A stretch of 11,253 nucleotides of DNA from Actinomycetota bacterium (GTDB taxonomy: Bacteria; Actinomycetota; Actinomycetes; Actinomycetales; Angustibacteraceae), in NCBI GenBank assembly GCA_014377795.1, contig JACMOY010000141.1:1-11253 (forward strand). The letters are read 5' to 3'. The notes below the pieces were generated by a model, which was not told where the DNA came from, made no database searches, and was given only the letters and a program-made list of their open reading frames with translations. Of the stretch, positions 1 through 6,832 are shown one piece after another (positions within the stretch are counted from its first letter, which is position 1; every line of letters starts with the position of its first letter). The position numbers and the translations under genes are program-made.

Positions 1-869
1 ACCGACAGCTCGTGGGTCGTCCCGATGCCGCCGACCGCGTGTCCGTAGTTGATCTCGGTGTTCCACACCGGGAGTCGGATGTTCTTGGCGGCAAGGACCT
101 CGCGCGCTCGGCGGATCAGCACGGCGGCTCCCTCGGGCCCGTCCTGCGGGAGCGGGTACGCGGGCACGTTGATCACATCGGCGTACCGGAACCCGCCGAC
201 GTTCGCGTAGTGCGACAACCACGTCGTGCCGCTGCCCCGCAGCGTCGCCGACGGGGCCGCGACCACCGCGAGCCGGTCGATCCGCTTGATGGTGCGGTAC
301 GCCAACGAGCTCAGCCGGGCCATCTCGACGGTGCTGCCCTGCCAGAAGAGGCTGAGGTTCGCCTCGTTCCACACCTCGTACGCGGCGATCCGGCCGCGGT
401 AGCGCGTGGCGACGGCCTGCACGTAGACGACCCAGTCGACCTCCGACACCGGCGGTGACGCCGACCCGTCCATGCTGCTGCTGCCCGCGCCGGTGACCCA
501 CGACCACGGGTACCGGGCGGCCCACTGCGGGGTCGACCCGAGCACCAGGTCGACGTCGGCGCCGTGCGCCTCGGCGTTGTCGACGGCGGCATCGAGCGCG
601 TCCCAGCGGAAGACCCCGGGCGCCGGGTTGACGTCCCGCCAGGTGGTGCCGGTGTCCCACAGGCGCACCGAGCTGACGGTCCCCGGTGGCACCTGCGGCC
701 AGCGCCCGACCGTGATCAGGTTCTCGTGCACCCCGAAGTACGAGGCGCCGGTCGGCGCGTACCGGGTCGACGGCGCGGGCGCGACGGACGCCGACGCCGG
801 CGCCGCGGTCGTGGTGGCCACGGCGAGCGCCACCAGGGCAGCGAGGACGGCGGTGACGGCTCGGGACAT
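1..869 (-). CDS. Secreted clan GH-A glycoside hydrolase (3' end beyond window)
   Basis: Predicted exported polysaccharide- or glycoside-cleaving enzyme. About 289 codons are visible from an ATG at 869-867; the frame stays open to the window edge, so the C-terminus is missing. Residues 1-27 form a Sec signal peptide (Arg at 3, alanine/valine-rich core, Ala-Ser-Ala likely cut after residue 27). The mature part begins with a FGVHE block near 45-49, then RLWDTGTTWRD, then VWNEANLSLFW with the likely acid/base Glu169, then VWNTEINYG with the likely nucleophile Glu272. An Asn-Glu pair and a second Glu about 100 residues later is the clan GH-A TIM-barrel pattern; I cannot separate GH5, GH39 or related families, and the substrate is unknown. 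It shares these blocks with the lipoprotein at 2694-4112. No Shine-Dalgarno is evident before the ATG. It is divergent from the kinase-like gene at 967. Confidence 0.8.
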   Translation of the reverse strand, partial: MSRAVTAVLAALVALAVATTTAAPASASVAPAPSTRYAPTGASYFGVHENLITVGRWPQVPPGTVSSVRLWDTGTTWRDVNPAPGVFRWDALDAAVDNAEAHGADVDLVLGSTPQWAARYPWSWVTGAGSSSMDGSASPPVSEVDWVVYVQAVATRYRGRIAAYEVWNEANLSLFWQGSTVEMARLSSLAYRTIKRIDRLAVVAAPSATLRGSGTTWLSHYANVGGFRYADVINVPAYPLPQDGPEGAAVLIRRAREVLAAKNIRLPVWNTEINYGHAVGGIGTTHELS

Positions 870-966
870 GCCCGAATCATGGACACCTGCCGGACGGGTC
901 CGCAGCGCAAACGCCCGGGCGGCGGGGCACCGGTGCAGCCCGGCCCGCTGATCTACGCTGCCGAGC
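870..966. promoter_or_regulatory. Divergent intergenic region between hydrolase and kinase-like gene
   Basis: These 97 bases separate two divergently transcribed genes and should hold both promoters. On the plus strand TACGCT at 954-959 fits the actinobacterial -10 pattern TANNNT and ends 7 bases before the GTG at 967. On the minus strand CATGAT (complement of 875-880 read right to left) ends about 6 bases before the ATG at 869. Neither start has a good Shine-Dalgarno, so both transcripts could be leaderless. No convincing -35 element was seen on either strand. The promoter assignment is inference. Confidence 0.4.
954..959 (+). promoter_or_regulatory. Putative -10 element (TACGCT) of a leaderless transcript
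   Basis: TACGCT matches TANNNT and lies 7 bases upstream of the GTG start at 967, the distance expected if transcription begins at the start codon itself. The bases before the GTG (GCCGAGC) lack a proper ribosome binding site, which agrees with a leaderless mRNA. No clear -35 is visible. Confidence 0.4.
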
Positions 967-1467
967 GTGCCGAGCCGCCCCTACGTCATCGGCGTCGACG
1001 GGCCGAGCGGCGCGGGCAAGACCCGGCTGGCCGTCCAGCTCGCCGACACGCTCGACGGGGCCGGCGTCGTCCACCTGGACGACCTGTACCCCGGGTGGGA
1101 CGGCCTGGAGGCGGTCCTACCCCGGCTGGTGAGCTGGGTGCTCGCCCCCCTGGCTCAAGGGCGGCGGGCGCGGTGGCGCCGCTACGACTGGGTGGTGGGC
1201 CGGTACGCCGAGTGGCACCAGCTCGCGCCGACGACCACGGTGATCGTCGAGGGCGTCGGGGCGGGAGCGCGGGTCTGCGCCCCGTACCTGGACCTGCTGG
1301 TGTGGGTGGAGGCACCCGAGCCGGTGCGGTACGCCCAGGCGATGGCCCGTGACGGGGTGGGGTATCGACCACACTGGCGGCGGTGGTCGGCGGCCGAGCG
1401 GGCCCACTTCGGGCGGGAGGACACGCGTGGGCGCGCCGACGTCGTCGTCTCGACCGACCGCACCTGA
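967..1467 (+). CDS. Uridine kinase-like P-loop NTPase
   Basis: A 166-residue predicted cytoplasmic ATP-binding protein. The Walker A loop GPSGAGKT is at residues 12-19, directly after the first beta strand (YVIGVDG). The HLDDLYPGWDGL segment at 36-47 matches the Asp-Asp-Phe/Tyr region of uridine kinase and related small-molecule kinases, and VIVEGVGAG further on resembles the strand that contacts the nucleoside in that family. Length is somewhat short for uridine kinase (usually about 200 or more), so the real substrate is unknown. The GTG at 967 is chosen because the -10-like TACGCT lies just upstream and the P-loop then sits at the usual distance from the N-terminus. Its last 41 bases overlap the start of the FUSC-family gene, implying co-transcription and possible translational coupling. 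Confidence 0.75.
   Translation: MPSRPYVIGVDGPSGAGKTRLAVQLADTLDGAGVVHLDDLYPGWDGLEAVLPRLVSWVLAPLAQGRRARWRRYDWVVGRYAEWHQLAPTTTVIVEGVGAGARVCAPYLDLLVWVEAPEPVRYAQAMARDGVGYRPHWRRWSAAERAHFGREDTRGRADVVVSTDRT
1415..1420 (+). promoter_or_regulatory. Shine-Dalgarno site deciding the FUSC gene start
   Basis: GGGAGG lies inside the kinase-like gene, six bases before GTG at 1427. It supports that GTG rather than the upstream in-frame ATG at 1349, which would add 26 residues of low-complexity Gly/Pro/Arg sequence. Confidence 0.65.
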
Positions 1468-2593
1468 CCTGCGGGTCGGGGCTCGGCAGGCGCTCGAGCG
1501 CCGGATCGAGCGGCTGCGGCGGTACGGCTGGCACATCGCCCAGTGCGCGGTCGCCGGGGCGGTGGCGTACCTGCTCGCCCACGCCCTGCTGGGCCACCCG
1601 CAGCCGTTCTTCGCCCCGGTCGCCGCGATCGTCAGCCTCGGCCTGTCGTACGGCCAGCGACTGCGCCGGGTCGGCGAGGTCACGATCGGCATCGCCCTCG
1701 GAGTGCTCATCGGCGACGTGTTCGCGAACGTGTTCGGCACCGGTGCCTGGCAGCTGCTGCTGGCCGTCGTCGTGGCGATGACCCTGGCGATCATGCTGGA
1801 CGCCAGCCCGCTGCTGATCATCCAGGCCGGGGTCCAGTCGGCCATCGTCACGACGCTGGCGCCCTCGGCGGGCGCGGGGCTCGGGCGGTGGCTGGACGCC
1901 GTCTGCGGCGGGCTGGTGGCGCTGCTCGCGGCCGCCGTGGTCCCGGGATCACCGCTGCGGCGTCCCCGGCGGGTGGCGGGGGGCATCGCTCACGAGCTGT
2001 CGACGTGGCTGCACGACGCCGCTGCGGCGGCCCGCACCGCCGACCTCGACCTCGCCTACCGCACCCTCGAGCGGGCCCGGCGCAGCGAGTCGGCGCTGGA
2101 CGACCTGCGCCAGGCCACCCGCGAGGGGCTGGACGTCGCCCGCTCCTCCCCCTGGCGGCGCCACCACCGCGGCGACATCCTCGCCGTGGCCGACCTCGCC
2201 GTCCCCCTGGACCGCGCCGTCCGCAACGCCCGCGTGCTGCTGCGACGCACCGTCGTCGTGACGCGCCGCGGCGAGACGCTGCCGGACGACACGCTGGCGC
2301 TGCTTGACGCGCTGGCAGGGGCGACGACCACGATCGCGCGCGAGCTGGACGAGCAGCGCGAGCCCCGCCGCGCCGTCGTGGCGCTGCGCACGGCCGCCGC
2401 CGACTCCAGCCGGGTGGCCACCGGCGGGTCTTTGTCCGCGGACGTCGTCCTCGCCCAGACCCGATCGCTCGTGGTCGACCTGCTGCAGCTGTGCGGGGTC
2501 GACGTCCCCGAGGCGGAGCGGCTCGTCACACCGGCGACGGGCGCCCCGCGCGCCGCACGACGTTTGCCGCCGGTTGATGGCGAAGACGCCTGA
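1427..2593 (+). CDS. FUSC / aromatic acid exporter-type membrane protein
   Basis: A 388-residue integral membrane protein related to the fusaric acid resistance (FUSC) and aromatic acid exporter families, which are proposed to export aromatic or amphipathic acids. After a basic N-terminal stretch, hydrophobic segments are visible at roughly 36-55, 61-75, 82-103, 108-123, 128-147 and 157-173. The PFFAPVAAIVSLGLSYGQR segment followed by RVGE and a Gly-rich helix is the recognisable FUSC core. From about residue 175 the protein is a charged, helical, probably cytoplasmic domain rich in Arg, Asp and Ala. The GTG at 1427 has a strong GGGAGG six bases upstream. It overlaps the kinase-like gene by 41 bases in another frame, so the two are probably made from one mRNA. 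The family call is firm; the substrate is unknown. Confidence 0.8.
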   Translation: MGAPTSSSRPTAPDLRVGARQALERRIERLRRYGWHIAQCAVAGAVAYLLAHALLGHPQPFFAPVAAIVSLGLSYGQRLRRVGEVTIGIALGVLIGDVFANVFGTGAWQLLLAVVVAMTLAIMLDASPLLIIQAGVQSAIVTTLAPSAGAGLGRWLDAVCGGLVALLAAAVVPGSPLRRPRRVAGGIAHELSTWLHDAAAAARTADLDLAYRTLERARRSESALDDLRQATREGLDVARSSPWRRHHRGDILAVADLAVPLDRAVRNARVLLRRTVVVTRRGETLPDDTLALLDALAGATTTIARELDEQREPRRAVVALRTAAADSSRVATGGSLSADVVLAQTRSLVVDLLQLCGVDVPEAERLVTPATGAPRAARRLPPVDGEDA

Positions 2594-2693
2594 TTTCCTG
2601 AGTCCCACGCGTCACATGCCTTACGCTCAGTAGGCGACCGCTGACCGCGCCAGGTGGGCACGGCGCTCGACCAGACCCGTCCATGGGGGACCT
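2594..2693 (+). promoter_or_regulatory. Intergenic region with candidate promoter for the hydrolase lipoprotein
   Basis: A 100-base gap between the FUSC gene and the lipoprotein gene. It contains TACGCT at 2622-2627, the same hexamer seen before the kinase-like gene, which fits TANNNT and would give a leader of about 60 bases. GGGGGA at 2685-2690 lies 3 bases before GTG at 2694 and is the likely, closely spaced ribosome binding site. A 5-base CTGAG/CTCAG inverted pair (2598-2602, 2626-2630) is too weak for a terminator. No clear -35 is visible. Confidence 0.35.
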
Positions 2694-4112
2694 GTGCTCA
2701 AGACCACCGTCCTTGTCGCCGCGGCGACCGCCGCCACGCTGCTCGCCTCGTGCGGGGCCGGGGGCTCGTCCGACACCGCTTCGTCAGCGTCGTCGTCCTC
2801 GGCGCTGGCGCCGAGCGGGTCGTCGTCCGCTGCGGCGCCGGCTGCGACCCCGACGGGCGTCCCGACCGCCGCCGGCACCGGGGTCGGCACCGACGGCGTC
2901 CTGCCGCTGGTCAGCAGCTCGGCGTCCGGCTTCCCGACCGGGTCACGGGTGTCCCCCAACTTCTTCGGCGTGCACGACTCCACGCCGACCGGGCCGAACG
3001 GGTGGCCGCTGGCCAGCATCGGCACGATCCGGCTCTGGGACGTCGGGGTGTCCTGGCGCGACATCGAGAAGACCAAGGGCCGCTACGACTTCACCCGGCT
3101 GGACGCGATCGTCCGCCAGGCCAACCTCAAGCGCGCCGAGACGCTGATCGTCCTGGGCCAGACCCCCCGGTTCTACGCCTCGAAGGTGCAGCGCACCGAC
3201 GTGTACGGGCCCGGCGCCGCGTCGATGCCGAACAACCTGAGCGCCTGGAAGCGCTACGTGCAGGCGGTGGCGAGCCGCCCCGGCGTCAAGGGCAACAAGT
3301 ACGTGCAGTTCCAGGTGTGGAACGAGGCGAACGTCGTCGAGTTCTGGAGCGGAACGCCCGCCCAGATGGCGCTGCTCACCAAGACGACCCGCGACGCGCT
3401 GGCAACAACCAACAGCTCGAAGTTCCTGCTCGCACCGGCTCTGGTCACCCGCGCGGCGTTCCAGCGCACCTGGGCCGACAAGTTCTACGCGCAGAAGGTG
3501 GGCGGGCGCCCGGTCGCCGACTACGTGAACGCCGTGTCGCTGCAGCTGTACCCGCTGCCGACGGGCAAGCCCGAGGACTCGATGACGATCCTGGCGCAGG
3601 ACAAGAAGATCCTGGCCAAGTACCGGGTGACCAAGCCGATCTGGAACACCGAGGTCAACTACGGGCTGAACGGCCCGCGCAACGTCGCCCCGCTGTCCAG
3701 CGCGCTGCAGGCGGCGACCATCTCGCGCACCTACCTGCTCAACGCGGCGAACGGCGTCAAGCGGGTCTACTGGTACCGCTGGGGCAACACCACCATCGCC
3801 AACACCCGGACGACCGCAGCCAACGAGGTCACGCTCAGCCCGGCCGGCACGGCCTACGCCATCACCCGGGCCTGGATGGTCAACGCCCAGCTGCGCAGCT
3901 GCACGCGCAACGCGGTGGGCACCTGGACCTGCACGATCACCTACAGCGGCGGCGTCCGGCGCGTGTTCTGGAACCCCAGCCGCGCGGTCACCGTCGCGGT
4001 GAACGGCGCGACGTCGCACCAACTGCTCGACGGCACGACCCGCTCGTACTCCGCCCGCACCATGCGGCTCAAGGTCGGCCCCTCGCCGGTGATGATCCGC
4101 TCGGCGCGCTGA
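2694..4112 (+). CDS. Lipoprotein clan GH-A glycoside hydrolase
   Basis: A 472-residue predicted cell-surface lipoprotein with a glycoside hydrolase fold. The N-terminus has a Lys, a hydrophobic core and a lipobox Leu17-Ala-Ser-Cys20, so Cys20 would carry the lipid anchor. A Ser/Ala/Thr/Pro-rich linker follows to about residue 75. The catalytic region starts with FFGVHDS, then RLWDVGVSWRD, QVWNEANVVEFW with likely acid/base Glu211, LQLYPLP, and IWNTEVNYG with likely nucleophile Glu320. A C-terminal segment from about 400 with alternating strands and Trp/Cys residues looks like the beta-sandwich often following such barrels. It is a paralogue of the secreted enzyme at the left edge, differing by lipid anchoring. 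Family within clan GH-A and substrate are unresolved. The GTG at 2694 gives a complete lipoprotein signal and follows GGGGGA. Confidence 0.85.
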   Translation: MLKTTVLVAAATAATLLASCGAGGSSDTASSASSSSALAPSGSSSAAAPAATPTGVPTAAGTGVGTDGVLPLVSSSASGFPTGSRVSPNFFGVHDSTPTGPNGWPLASIGTIRLWDVGVSWRDIEKTKGRYDFTRLDAIVRQANLKRAETLIVLGQTPRFYASKVQRTDVYGPGAASMPNNLSAWKRYVQAVASRPGVKGNKYVQFQVWNEANVVEFWSGTPAQMALLTKTTRDALATTNSSKFLLAPALVTRAAFQRTWADKFYAQKVGGRPVADYVNAVSLQLYPLPTGKPEDSMTILAQDKKILAKYRVTKPIWNTEVNYGLNGPRNVAPLSSALQAATISRTYLLNAANGVKRVYWYRWGNTTIANTRTTAANEVTLSPAGTAYAITRAWMVNAQLRSCTRNAVGTWTCTITYSGGVRRVFWNPSRAVTVAVNGATSHQLLDGTTRSYSARTMRLKVGPSPVMIRSAR

Positions 4113-4121
4113 CACCGATCG

Positions 4122-4688
4122 TCACGGGGGGCTGATGAGGTCACCCGGCCGGTCGACGTCCCGGTCCTCGCCCGTCCCGTCGCACGCGACGGCGGTCACC
4201 AGCTCGCGGTGGGTGCGCAACCACCCGCGCGCGCCCTGGTCACCGACGGCGAGGCCGGCGACGTCGTCCCACACCTCGCGGCCCAGTAGCACCGGCTGTC
4301 CCGGTGTGCCGGCGTAGGTCGCCTGTGCCGCAACGGCTCCAGCCGCGTGGGCGGCGACAAGCCTCGCGACGGCCCGGTCGCCCACCCAGGGTGTGTCGAC
4401 GAGCAGCACCACCACCGCGGACGACGGCCCGGCGGCCAGGTGCGCCAGCCCGGCGACCAGCGATGAGCCCATGCCGGACTGCCATTCCGGGTTGTCGACC
4501 ACCTCGGCACCGGGCACGACGAGCGGTGCGGCGCCGGCGACAACCAGCAGGTCGGTGCAGCCGCCGCGGGCCAGTATGGCCACCGCGCGGTCGACCAACC
4601 GCACGCCGTTCAGGCGAGCCAGCGCTTTGGGGCCGCCGAACCGACGCCCCGCCCCCGCGGCCAGCACCAGACCGCTCACGTGACCCAT
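4122..4688 (-). CDS. MobA/MocA-like nucleotidyltransferase
   Basis: A 188-residue cytoplasmic nucleotidyltransferase (NTP_transf_3 type). The N-terminal LVLAAGAGRRFGGPKA (residues 7-22) is the nucleotide-binding signature of this fold. DNPEWQSGMGSS near 64-75 and LLVDTPWV near 95-102 match the MocA/CoxC group, which transfers CMP or related nucleotides to molybdopterin. DVDRPGDL at 177-184 matches the usual Asp-Ile-Asp-Thr-Pro-Glu-Asp ending. The motif usually read GHP is GQP here. The start is ATG at 4688; an in-frame GTG three codons in is an alternative. It is the last visible gene of the minus-strand run, 26 bases after pxpA, and converges on the lipoprotein gene with 9 bases between stop codons. 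No other molybdenum cofactor gene is in the window, so a cofactor role is inferred from family only. Confidence 0.8.
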   Translation of the reverse strand: MGHVSGLVLAAGAGRRFGGPKALARLNGVRLVDRAVAILARGGCTDLLVVAGAAPLVVPGAEVVDNPEWQSGMGSSLVAGLAHLAAGPSSAVVVLLVDTPWVGDRAVARLVAAHAAGAVAAQATYAGTPGQPVLLGREVWDDVAGLAVGDQGARGWLRTHRELVTAVACDGTGEDRDVDRPGDLISPP

Positions 4689-4714
4689 TCCGCAACCCTA
4701 GGCGCGGGGATCGG

Positions 4715-5488
4715 TCACCGCGCGAACGGACGCACCTCGACCCCGGCGGCGGTGAGCGCAGCCCGGACGGCGCGCGCGATCTCGACCGCGCCGGGCGTGT
4801 CACCGTGCACGCAGATCGACTGCGCTGCAACGACGATCGGGGCTCCGTCGACATCCGCCACGGCCTGACCGCGCGCCATCGCCAGGCAGCGGCGGACGAT
4901 GTCGTCAGCGTCGTGCAGCACCGCACCCGGCAGCCGACGTGGCACCAGCTCGCCGTCCGCGGTGTACGCCCGGTCGGCGAAGGCCTCGTGCACGACGGTG
5001 AGCCCGGCGTCAGCCGCGAGCCGCAGCCACGCTGACCCGGACGAACCCAGCACCGCCAGGGACGGGTCGACCTCGACCACGGCACGCACGACGGCGGCGG
5101 CCTGGGCCTCGTGACGCGCGATGGTGTTGTAGAGCGCGCCGTGCGGCTTGACGTAGGTCACCCGGGTGCCGGCCGCGCGGGCCAGCGCCTGCAGCGCGCC
5201 CACCTGGTAGACCACGTCCTGCGTCAGCTCGTCCGGCGCAACGTCGATGAAGCGCCGACCGAAGCCGGCCAAGTCGCGGTAGCCCACCTGGGCACCGACC
5301 CTGACACCGCGCAGGGCCGCCCGCTCGCAGACCCGGCGCATGATGCTCGGGTCACCGGCGTGGAACCCGCAGGCGACGTTGGCGCTGGTCACGACGTCCA
5401 GCAGCCCGTCGTCGTCACCGAGCGTCCAGTGCCCGAACCCCTCACCGAGGTCGCTGTTCAGGTCCACCCGCGGCGCCGCCCCGTCCAC
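4715..5488 (-). CDS. pxpA: 5-oxoprolinase subunit A (LamB/YcsF family)
   Basis: PxpA works with PxpB and PxpC to open 5-oxoproline (pyroglutamate) to glutamate at the cost of ATP. The 257-residue product has all the family blocks: [12 protein letters not shown] at 8-19, [13 protein letters not shown] at 35-47, [15 protein letters not shown] at 65-79, VKPHGALYN at 113-121, EAFADRAY near 168-175, and a C-terminal ICVHGDTP. Length is normal for the family. The GTG at 5488 follows the upstream stop by one base; a second in-frame GTG at 5467 (codon 8) begins right at the conserved VDLN and could be the true start. No pxpB or pxpC is adjacent: the next gene downstream is a nucleotidyltransferase and the upstream one a PH-domain protein, so the partners must be elsewhere or absent. 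Confidence 0.92.
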   Translation of the reverse strand: MDGAAPRVDLNSDLGEGFGHWTLGDDDGLLDVVTSANVACGFHAGDPSIMRRVCERAALRGVRVGAQVGYRDLAGFGRRFIDVAPDELTQDVVYQVGALQALARAAGTRVTYVKPHGALYNTIARHEAQAAAVVRAVVEVDPSLAVLGSSGSAWLRLAADAGLTVVHEAFADRAYTADGELVPRRLPGAVLHDADDIVRRCLAMARGQAVADVDGAPIVVAAQSICVHGDTPGAVEIARAVRAALTAAGVEVRPFAR

Positions 5489-5489
5489 G

Positions 5490-5933
5490 TCAGCGGCCGT
5501 GCGTCCGACCGGCCTGCACCAGAGCGGCCAGTCGGCTGCCCTCGCTGCGGGCGATGGGCCCGTCGGACTTCTGCACCGCCATCACCGCCAGCTGCTCGCC
5601 GTCCGCGAGGTCGAGCACGACCCACGGGTCGCCACCCGCGAACCGCACCCGCGACACCTCGTCCCAGGTGACGGTGCGGGTCAGCAGCACGTTGCGCACC
5701 ACCAGCCCGGTGGGCGAGGGCACCGCCCGCAGCGCCGCGAACCGCCACATCGCCGCTCCGATCAGCAGCCCGAAAGTGAGCAGCAGCACCGAGTCCAGCG
5801 TGCTCCACCCGCGCAGACCCGTCGTCGGGACGACGAGGGCGAGCACGGCGAAGACCAGCACCGAGACGACCCCGAACCCGATCGCGACCGTGCGGCCCCG
5901 GTGGGGGACGAACGGCGCGTAGGGGTCGTTCAC
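5490..5933 (-). CDS. Membrane-anchored bacterial PH-domain protein
   Basis: A small membrane protein of about 147 residues. After a short N-terminal segment ([13 protein letters not shown]) two hydrophobic helices follow, near residues 15-37 and 47-66. The rest is a compact domain ([28 protein letters not shown]... [11 protein letters not shown]) with the strand and Trp pattern of the bacterial PH domains (bPH6-like) often encoded next to hisG in Actinomycetota. Its function is not known. I choose the GTG at 5933 because it forms a GTGA overlap with the hisG stop, like two other junctions in this operon; a GTG at 5942 would add three residues. Its stop is one base before the pxpA start. Confidence 0.75.
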   Translation of the reverse strand: MNDPYAPFVPHRGRTVAIGFGVVSVLVFAVLALVVPTTGLRGWSTLDSVLLLTFGLLIGAAMWRFAALRAVPSPTGLVVRNVLLTRTVTWDEVSRVRFAGGDPWVVLDLADGEQLAVMAVQKSDGPIARSEGSRLAALVQAGRTHGR

Positions 5934-6778
5934 AGCCGGCACGCGTGGATGTCGGTGACCAGGATCGCCCGCGCCCCGAGGTCGTACAGCTCGTCCATCA
6001 CCTGGTTGGTGGTCTTGCGCGGCACCATCGCGCGCACCGCCACCCAGCCCTTGTCGTGCAGGGGGCTCACGGTCGGCGACTCCAGGCCCGGGGTCAGCTC
6101 GCAGGCCCTGGCCACCAGCTCGACCCGGACGTCGTAGTCCATCAGGACGTAGCGGCGGGCGACGAGCACACCCTGCAGCCGGCGGGAGAGCACCGTGACG
6201 GCTGGGCTCTCGGGTGCGCCGGCCCGGGTGATCAGCACCGCCTCGGACTCCAGGATCGGCTCGCCGAACACCTCGAGGCCGGCCGCCCGCAGCGTCGTGC
6301 CGGTCTCGACGACGTCGGCGACCACGTCGGCGACCCCGAGGCTGACCGAGGTCTCGACCGCGCCGTCGAGCCGGACGACGGCCGCGGCCGTGACGCCGCG
6401 GTCGCTGAGGTAGCGGCGCACCAACCCCTCGTAGGACGTGGCGATCCGCTGGCCGTCGAGGTCGGTCGCCGACGCTGCCGTGCCCGGGCGGGCGGCGAAA
6501 CGGAAGGTCGAGCGGCCGAAGCCCAGGCTCATGATCTCGGTCGCGTCGGCGCCGGAGTCCAGCAGCAGGTCACGACCGGTCACCCCGACGTCCAGGGTGC
6601 CGGCGCCGACGTACACGGCGATGTCGCGCGGGCGCAGGAAGAAGAACTCGACGTCGTTCTCGGGGTCCTGCAGGACGAGCTCACGACTGTCGGTGCGCTG
6701 GCGGTACCCGCTCTCGCGCAACATCTCGGAGGAGGACTCGGCGAGCGAGCCCTTGTTGGGGACGGCCACACGCAGCAC
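5930..6778 (-). CDS. hisG: ATP phosphoribosyltransferase, long form
   Basis: HisG joins ATP and PRPP to make phosphoribosyl-ATP, the first and feedback-controlled step of histidine synthesis. The 282-residue product opens with LRVAVPNKGSL, includes VGVTGRDLL, and has the PRPP-binding loop DVVETGTT at 155-162. The region after about residue 205 is the extra C-terminal regulatory domain of the long form, ending in [31 protein letters not shown] sequence, so histidine inhibition without a HisZ partner is expected. The GTG at 6778 has AGGAG six bases upstream. It lies 54 bases after hisE, the longest gap in the operon, and its stop overlaps the PH-domain gene start. Confidence 0.96.
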   Translation of the reverse strand: MLRVAVPNKGSLAESSSEMLRESGYRQRTDSRELVLQDPENDVEFFFLRPRDIAVYVGAGTLDVGVTGRDLLLDSGADATEIMSLGFGRSTFRFAARPGTAASATDLDGQRIATSYEGLVRRYLSDRGVTAAAVVRLDGAVETSVSLGVADVVADVVETGTTLRAAGLEVFGEPILESEAVLITRAGAPESPAVTVLSRRLQGVLVARRYVLMDYDVRVELVARACELTPGLESPTVSPLHDKGWVAVRAMVPRKTTNQVMDELYDLGARAILVTDIHACRL

Positions 6779-6784
6779 GGCGGG

Positions 6785-6789
6785 CTCCT
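6785..6789 (-). promoter_or_regulatory. Shine-Dalgarno site of hisG
   Basis: On the minus strand AGGAG lies six bases before the GTG at 6778. It is one of the best ribosome binding sites in the operon and sits in the 54-base hisE-hisG gap, so hisG translation need not depend on coupling from hisE. Confidence 0.65.
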
Positions 6790-6832
6790 GGGTGGGGGGA
6801 TCGGGACGGCGGCTGGACGGCGGGGCGACCGC

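Noticed and set aside
12..951. Several plus-strand open frames at the left edge
   Set aside because: The minus strand encodes a signal peptide and a glycoside hydrolase with matching paralogue blocks; the plus-strand translations are low complexity.
1349..1426. Upstream in-frame ATG giving a 26-residue longer FUSC protein
   Set aside because: The extra residues are low-complexity Gly/Pro/Arg sequence antisense to nothing conserved and overlap the kinase-like frame more; GTG 1427 has a strong Shine-Dalgarno at the right distance.
2598..2630. CTGAG/CTCAG inverted pair after the FUSC gene as a terminator
   Set aside because: Only five paired bases with a loop of about 23 bases and no T-run.
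2654..4135. Long open plus-strand frame (493 codons) over the lipoprotein gene
   Set aside because: Arg/Pro/Gly-rich translation without motifs; the overlapping frame encodes a complete lipoprotein signal and both catalytic glutamate motifs. Long shadow frames are expected at this GC content.
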